Assembly (NCBI GenBank): GCA_964017235.1 | Contig: OZ024929.1 | Span: 115,367,793 to 115,431,792 of the forward strand | DNA length: 64,000 bases | DNA from: Sabellastarte sp. h YS-2021 | Taxonomy: Eukaryota; Annelida; Polychaeta; Sabellida; Sabellidae | Reading direction: 5' to 3' | Part shown: positions 52,001-61,000 of the stretch, one piece after another | Layout: the number at the start of each line of letters is the position of its first letter | Numbering within the stretch: the first letter of the stretch is position 1 | Made by a program: the position numbers and the translations under genes | The notes under the pieces: generated by a model | Told to the model about the DNA's origin: nothing | Seen by the model: the letters and a program-made list of their open reading frames with translations, nothing else | Database searches by the model: none

Positions 52001-55000
52001 CCAGATGTTTTGGTTTAAACTGAATCTGCCTTGTGGTTTAGTTTAGCTTGTGTTTTCATGTTAGTAAGGTGAGGGATGAATCTGACCTCAGCTTCAGTCC
52101 TACTGAAAATATACCAGATAAACGATTAAATGAATACAGAATATCTATCTAACCTGTCATTTAAGCAATACCCAGGAGCACATGTGTCACACATTTAGTT
52201 GTTTCATAAAATACCTGTGGCTGGTTTCAGGAAGCCTCCTTAAGACAAAGGTCACCTTAAATTCAAGGATTTCCTTGAATTTCTCCCTCCTTTAACAAAT
52301 CTCAGTTTCACAAAGCCTCCATCCTTAAAGGAGACCTTGAAAACTCCCTTGAATTTCAGGGAAGCTAAGGACCTACCTTAGATTTAAGGAAGTGTCATTC
52401 AAGGGGTATTTGCTCCCTCCTTAAGTTTTAAGGAAGCCCTTTGGAAAGGAGAGTTAAAGGAGGCTTTGTGAAATGGAGATTTTAAGTGGCCTTACCAAAG
52501 GAATAAAAATGACCTTCCTTTACTAAAGAGGGTCCTTTCCAAAAGGAGGCTTCGTGAAACCAGCCTCTGGGTCTAAAAAAATATTTTTTTCACAAAAAAG
52601 CCATATTTTTAAGCATTTTAACTGAAAGTAACACATTTTCACTTGTAAGATCATTTGGAAGATATGTTTAATAAGTTGGATTGTCTAAATTTATGTTTTC
52701 CCTACAGATAGATTAACTTACAGTTGAATATCATTCAGTAGAACTTTGCCACATGGGTTTCTGTTTTTAATTAAGATTTACTGTGTTGTCAGGAATTCAT
52801 GGTAAAGTTAAAACATTTCTATGCTGCTTTGTGATTTGTCATAATAGGGTTTAACTGCTGTTCAGAATCATGAAAAATATGTCTGTGACAGATGATAAAT
52901 TGTTTGAAGTTTTACAGTATACATTTCAAGTTTTGTTACTGAATGGCAAAACAATCACTTGCCCATTAAGTGCATGGGCTACTTTTTCCTTTACCGGTAC
53001 GAGATTTGGGCTGTAATATAATTAATATTTTTAGCGATTCCATCCTTTTATTTTTATTGTAATACACAGGAATACTATTAATGGGGGTTGGGGGCTTGCC
53101 TCCATTTATACATCTGTTAATTTAATTTCATATTTCCTTGACAATTTCCTGCAATTAGCAAATATGGCGGATCCCGTACCGGTAAAGTAAAATTGACCCA
53201 GTGCATGGTTTAGAGATTTTTTCTCAGTAGACTCTTACTTACTTGGTACATATTATCAGACTGTTGTAACTGATAGTGGTATTTACCCTATCCTTCACAA
53301 GAGGATATAGTGTAATGACAGGTGACCTGCTCCTTTCCCACCCCTGACCCTGTGGGTTCAAATCCTGACCACAAACATAAGTGGCAGAAGTTGACAACTA
53401 TTTTGTCAATGCCCGGTGGTTTATAGAGTATTATCTCAGCTGATCAGTGTGCATCTATTCTCACATCTCCCCACTCTGATATTATCTATACTGTGGGTTT
53501 AAAATAACATAAACCTTAAACCAATCTGTCTGTAAGTTGTTAGGGTAACACTATTTTACACGACCTTGGCTTTTAAAGTAATTAAGTTTTTATCTTTTTA
53601 TCAAATGGTTTGTTTTTCAGAGTCTCCTGTATAGAATTATTCTGAGATTGTCAGAGTGGTGTGACCAAGCTTACGAGACAATCAATAGGTAACTAGCAGT
53701 TGTTACTTGTTGGGTATCTGTATTGTGAGGACTGACTAGAATCCGGGTTATCAGGTTTTAGTATGAACCAAATGGAATTACTTACCAGTGAAGTAAATAT
53801 GGTGACAACAGAAAACTGTTAAAAGTGTAAATATTTGTGAATAATGGGAAAAGTACGTTGAAAAAGTAAACATTAGGTGGAAAAAAATTGGTTTGTTTTT
53901 TTGCACTTGATTTAAATATGGAGACCTTTCATAGTCCTAAGAGACCCCATAAAAATTTCATCTAGATAATAACATTTTTTTTGTTAATTTTACAGTGATG
54001 AATTTTATCAGAGACATTGTGCATTTAAGAGCAGGAAATATTAGACTTGAGTGTGTAAATTGTGTTTGTAAAATTTGATCATTATACAGATATAAAAAAT
54101 TGCAACATTTTTTTTTTTATTTTTTTTTTTTTTATTTTTTTTTTTTTATTTGCACATTATATGTTGTACATTACATGTCTACATTATTGTATTTAAAGTA
54201 AATCATAGAGAACTAAAATTGCAACATTTGCTTCAGTAAGGATTAACATGGGGAGTCATACTTTTTAACACGAGGAAATTGTGTTCTAAAATTTTTATAA
54301 TTGGATATATAGAATCTCTTAAACTTCAATATTTTGACAAGTAAAGCTTTTGCTTTGTTTCAACATGGATAAACTTTTATAGAAGAGATATTTTCCTTTG
54401 ATCCCAAGATAAATTTTAATTGATATGAGCAAGTCAGTTTGTGTTTGAAAATCTGAAGATTTAAAAAGGCGAATTTTTAAAGTTATGCATTTTAGATATA
54501 CATGATTTTTAAAGTTATGCATTTTAGATATACACAATTTTTAAAGTTATGCATTTTAGATATACACGATTTTGCTTGGTTTTAGCATGGATGAGATTAC
54601 AGTGATTACGGTGGTGAGCACCTCAGTGTGTCTGCTGCTGGTCTTCTGTCTCTTCAAATCAGTGGTAGATGAACCTAGATCTCAGCAGGGCAACAGGAGG
54701 GGGCAGAGGCAGGCCAGACAAAATGACTGGGTCAGTGACAGGATGTCACAGCAACCTGATAGGTATGGCATACTTAGTACAGTACTGATTATATTATTGT
54801 TCTGAAAAATGGCCATAGCAGTAATTTAAACAAGATGTAAAGCAAACTTGCAATATACATATTGTGCTAATTAGGGAAGGATGTTAAATTGTTGATTGGA
54901 ATCCTAGGTTAAGTAATGATGTTGATTCTGAATATACTATATTGTTATCGAAAGAGGCTTCCGAGTTTTTGGACAAATTTGGTCTGCTACCCGAAGTCCT

Positions 55001-58000
55001 GACATTTTGTATGTGCTGAATTTAGTCACTTCCTGTAAATATGATGACAAACATAAACAGAAAATTGTGACCGATTCGTCATTTTGATAGAAACATACTG
55101 TATGAAGTAATTTTAAGGCTTTTAGATATATATTTATAGAGAGATAAGATGTAGGATGAATTATTTGACACTTAAAAGAATCAGTGACTACCCAAGGAAT
55201 TGTCCTCCCAATTAATTGAAGTAAACTTATACAGAGGAAGATATATTAGTAATGCCAAAAATAGTGCTTGATTCCTGCTCTAATGCTAACATTTGTAATA
55301 AAGGACTTCTGCACCTCATGCCACCTCTCTTCTTAAACTCAGTGGCCCGTAACTGTTTATATTTGATAACGCAGCTTTACAAAAGATAGTTTTTACCTTT
55401 AAGAGTTCTACACATGATATGAAATCCTACTTGGCGGTGCAATATCTCCTTGATATAGGAATCAAAATGCTATTTTACGTATCGCTACTACAAAAAACCT
55501 ACCTGTACACCAAAGTATATACACCTTTGTCTTAATTATCACCTGGCATTCTCTGTGGTGCTTCACCTGTTTCCTATCCCTGGATACTGAAATTGGTTAC
55601 TGTTTTTGGCGCCTTAGAGTCCTCTTTGTAAAGGTGAGATTAAGTGCTATAAAAAAATGTCCATAGCCTAGGCTATTGTGGCTTGCTTTCTCCTAACTAG
55701 AAGACGGTAGCTTATGTCAGTTATTTGATTGCATTGAACTAGTCATCTATCTTATTGTCATGTGCAACTTCGAGATTTTAGACAGCTTTGTCTATTTTTC
55801 TCACATATGAGGATTCTTGGCTAGTGCTCTTGTTAGTAGTCACTTGGACTACTGCAATTAACTTTTCTGGAGTCTTTCCATATCCAGTCCACTCAAGCTG
55901 CAATGTAGTCAAAAGAATGCTGCCAGAAGTGTGTCACAAGATGACATACAAGAAAAATTCCTGTTCTCAATAAATTGCATTGCATACCTATTGAATATCA
56001 CTGTGTTACAAACTGCTTCGTTTCTGTACAGGTTTCTTCAGAACGGTTATCCTAAGCATTTTGATGTATATCTTTCTCCTTATTTTAGTCTATTCAATAC
56101 TAGGCAGTGTAGAGGAGAGGGTAATCTTCTTTTGGTTCCACAATTTGTTCATCCTTTCATAAATCAGTAATATAATTAAGCATCCCTGAAAGGGCGCTTA
56201 TTTGTTTTCGCCTCAGTTTCCTTGCCACCGCCACCGCCGCCGCCGCATTATGGTCTCCCTTGAATATCTCCCTTATTATTAGAAGGTTTCAAACCATATT
56301 TGGCAGTTATATACATTAGGCGTAGGAATATTTTTCTACATGCTTAAATTTGACCTTTGACCTTTATGAAGGTCACATGATCAAAAACAATTTTTTGAAG
56401 TACACCCCCCGTCATCGCAGTTCAGGAAAAACTACTTGCTACACAGCCTTATAATTTGACACACCTGTTCATACTATTGAAAGTGCGAGCTGATTAGATT
56501 TTGGGAGCAATCCCTTGAAAAATGTCTCATTTATGAGTGATTTTCTGACACCTTCCAATCTGAAAGCCTTAAATTTAGGTCAACCCCCCCTATTATCTTC
56601 TTAAGTATTGCATTTAGAGCCATAAAATGTACTGGGAGGTCATAGGAAACCATATGTGGAGAGTCTAAATAGCCGGTCAGTTTTACCCCACGGCCTCCCC
56701 TTATGGGTCAAACTGGGGTCATAAAATAGCTGATTTTGAGTTTTTCCCTTATATCTCCTTTATTGTTGCTTTTATACCTTCAGAATGTATTAACAGGTAT
56801 TGGGAAAGCATATGTGGAGAGTCTAAATAGCCGGTCGGTTTCACCCCCCGACCCCCCCTTATGGGCCAAACTGGGGTCATAAATAGCTGCTTTGGAGTTT
56901 TTGCCTTATATCTCCTTTATCGTTGCTTTTATAGCTTCAGAATGTATTAAGAGGTAGTAGGAAAGCATATGTGGAGAAGCTAAATAGCCAGTCAGTTTTA
57001 TCCCCCGACCCCCCCTTATGGGTCAAACTGGGGTCATAAAATAGTTGCTTTGGAGTTTTGCCTTATATCTCCTTTATTGTTGCTTTTATAGCTTCAGAAT
57101 GTATTAAGAGGTATTGGGAAAGCATATGTGGAGAGTCTAAATAGCCAGTCAGTTTTACCCCCCGACCCCCCCTTATGGGCCAAACTGGGGTCATAAATAG
57201 CTGCTTTGGAGTTTTTGCCTTATATCTCCTTTATCGTTGCTTTTATAGCTTCAGAATGTATTAAGAGGTAGTAGGAAAGCATATGTGGAGAATCTAAATA
57301 GCCAGTCAGTTTTATCCCCCGACCCCCCCTTATGGGTCAAACTGGGGTCATAAAATAGTTGCTTTAGAGTTTTGCCTTATATCTCCTTTATTGTTGCTTT
57401 TATACCTTCAGAATGTATTAAGAGGTATTGGGAAAGCATATGTGGAGAGTCTAAATAGCCGGTCAGTTTTACCCCCCCCGACCCCCCCTTATGGGCCAAA
57501 CTGGGGTCATAAATAGCTGATTTTGAGTTTTTGCCTTATATCTCCTTTACCGTTGCTTTTATAGCTTCAGAATGAATTAAGAGGTATTGGGAAAGCATAC
57601 GGCGCAGCTTTGTGCATTCTTAGCTTTACAGCATGCTTATTAAAACCACAAAGCATTTTAAACTTTCAGGGATGCTTCGCTTTTGTTAGCAAAAGCATTC
57701 CTCTAGTTTAGTTTCAGTTTAACTTTTGATACACCTACAGTTTGGAATGAGTTGCTTGGTGAGATTTCTGCTCCTCTTTTGTTGCCTCCTTCATAGAGAA
57801 ACTTAAGTCTTGTTTGCTTCTTAAAATATATCCCCCAATAGCCTCTATGGGAAACCCTCTATGAATTCTGTGTCTTTGTCATCCTGACATTTTTTCTTAT
57901 ATATTAAGCACTATAAAAGTTGTTTAAAATTAGAATTAGTTCATCCTTACAACTACCTGTTATAACATGATTTGACTCTTGGCCCTCACCTTAAAGTGAG

Positions 58001-61000
58001 AAAGGTAACAGTTACTTGTTGATGTTGTTAAACGCAGAATATTTATGAAGGAGTATGCACTGACATGATAGAGGAAGTCATAAGACTCACCTTTTTTGCC
58101 CTACAGCTTATCTGCTTGGTCTTAATATAAAACAAATTTAATTGGAACCTCTCATTTCAAATGCCCCACCTTTTTTGCCTATAATGTGTTGGAGTGTGAC
58201 ACTAACCTGCAAATTAATCAATAAATCCACATTATCCTCTATCCTTTCTTTGTTTTTAGGGCACAGGTAGATGTCTTTCAGTTAAGTGCCATCACATTTG
58301 AAAAGTTTGTTTTGAAAACTGAACCAGGAGTGAGGACTCTTGTGATTCTAGTCAACCAAGAAAGCAAGAGTAAATTGGTCCACCAATTTGGTCAAACAAT
58401 GGTGACCTATGCCAGGTATGTTGACACAGTAGCTAAGTTTCTTGTATTTTATCAAACGATTTGCATTAAATTTCTACATACATTGTCTAATTAGTTTCAA
58501 TTATGTACAGTATATTAGTTTTAACATTGTTTTCACCCATGGTGTCCGGATGGGCGGGCGAGCGGGCGGGCGGGTGGGCGGGCGGGCGGCGGGAAATAGT
58601 TTGTCCGGGCTGTATCTCAGAAACCGTAAGGTGTAGGAAGTTGATACTTGGTAGGGACATTGGTTAGGGGGTGTAGGTGTGCAGCGTCATGGTCTGACCT
58701 TGATTTGACCTTTGACCTTGCCGTAGTGACCTTGAGTTTGAAAATCTTGTCCGGGCTGTATCTCAGAAACCGTAAGGTGTAGGAAGTTGATACGTGGTAG
58801 GGACATTGGTTAGGGGGTGTAGTTGTGCAACGTCATGGTCTGACCTTGATTTGACCTTTGACCTTGCCGTAGTGACCTTGAGTTTGAAAATCTTGTCCGG
58901 GCTGTATCTCGGAAACCGTAAGGTGTAGGAAGTTGATACTTGGTAGGGACATTGGTTAGGGGGTGTAGTTGTGCAACGTCATGGTCTGACCTTGATTTGA
59001 CCTTTGACCTTGCCGTTATGACCTTGACCTATAAAATCTTGTCCGGGCTATATCTCGGAAACCGTAAGGTGTAGGAAGTTGATACTTGGTAGGGACATTG
59101 GTTAGGGGGTGTAGTTGTGCAACGTCATGGTCTGACCTTGATTTTACCTTTGACCTTGCCGTAGTGACCTTGACCTATAAATTCTTGTCCAGGCTATATC
59201 TCGGAAACTGTAAGGTATAGGAAGTTGATATTTGGTAGGGACATTGGTTAGGGGGTGTAGGTGTGCAACGTCATGGTGTGACCTTGATTTGACCTTTGAC
59301 CTTGCCGTAGTGACCTTGACCTATAAAATCTTGTCCAGGCTATATCTCAGAAACCGTCAGGTGTAGGAAGTTAATACTTGGTAGGGATATTGGTTAGGGG
59401 GTGTAGGTGTGCAACGTCATGGTCTGACCTTGATTTGACCTTTGACCTTGCCATAGTGGCCTTGACCTATAAAATCTTGTTCGGGCTATATCTCGGAAAC
59501 CGTAAGGTGTAGGAAGTTGATATTTGGTAGGGACATTTGCTAGGGGGTGTAGGTGTGCAGTATCATGGTCTGACCTTGATTTGACCTTTGACCTTGCCGT
59601 AGTGGCCTTGACCTATAAAATCTTGTCCGGGCTATATCTCAGAAACCGTAAGGTGTAGGAAGTTGATACTTGGTAGGGATATTGGTTAGGGGGTGTAGGT
59701 GTGCAATGTCATGGTCTGACCTTGATTTGACCTTTGACCTTGCCATAGTGACCTTGACCTATAAAATGTTGTCCGGGCTATATCTCGGAAACCGTAAGGT
59801 GTAGGAAGTTGGTACTTGGTAGGGACATTGGTTAGGGTGTGTAGGTGTGCAACGTCATGGTCTGACCAGGATTTGACCTTGCCATAGTGACCTTGAGTTT
59901 AAAAATATTGTCTGGGCTATATCTCGGAAACTGTAAGGTTTAGGAAGTTGATACTTGGTAGGGACATTGGTTAGGGGATATAGTTGTGCAACGTCATGGT
60001 CTGACCTTGATTTGACCTTTGACCTTGGCGTAGTGACCTTGACCTATAAAATCTTGTCTGGGCTATATCTTGGAAACCGTAGGGTTGAGGAAGTTGATAC
60101 TTGGTAGGGACATTGGTTAGGGGCTGTAGGTGTGTATTATCATGGTGTCACCTTAATTTGACCTTTGACCTTGTCCTAGTGACCTTGACCTATAAAATCT
60201 TGTTGCACCTTTGGGTCTCTCTTTTGATGCAGATTAAGCACTGTTAAAGTCATATTAGAATTTATTAAGAATTTTACTTTCATAACTTCCCATTGTAAGA
60301 GATAGAATTTCATCAAGTGAGCCACAGATTTTGCTCCAACACCACACATAAGCATTCATTAAATGTATTACCACTTCTATATGCATGGTAATATTCAAAC
60401 CATCTAAACCATAATTTGGCCATGCAGATGTAGATAAAGAAGGTTGAATTTTAGTTTGCTGATTAATGCTGTCATCTTGTTATTGAATTATCTTGTTTTA
60501 ATACTTCATCTTTATATGCATGATCTTTCTTTTAAACATTATTTGGACCTTTATATAACTGACAGTGCTCTGAAAGTATCCTAAAGTTTATACTGATACA
60601 GTACTTCTGTATCTCATGGTGTTGAAAATACTTCCCTAGGCTGTGGGGTACGGGCATCTCTGATGCTATTTTTTCTTGACTGCATAAGTAAAGTTTCTAT
60701 TTTCAGTAACCTGAAGTAACTAATTGACCATGATTTATTTTCTCAATTATTCTTATATTAATCATTGGTTCAGTTATCTACCTCTCTAGTTTGACAACTG
60801 TCTTGATACATGAGTAACACGATTACCTCAACAGTAAATCCTCTCTCGTCAATCTTCAGTGGTGAGAATAGGTTGCATACATACCAGTTCTTGGGGAGAA
60901 AACCATTGCGGAACAACTTTACACTAAAATTTGATTGAAGCTGATTAATACTTTTAAAACTCCTGTCAAAAACTACCTCTTCAACGTGTTTGGAGAACTG

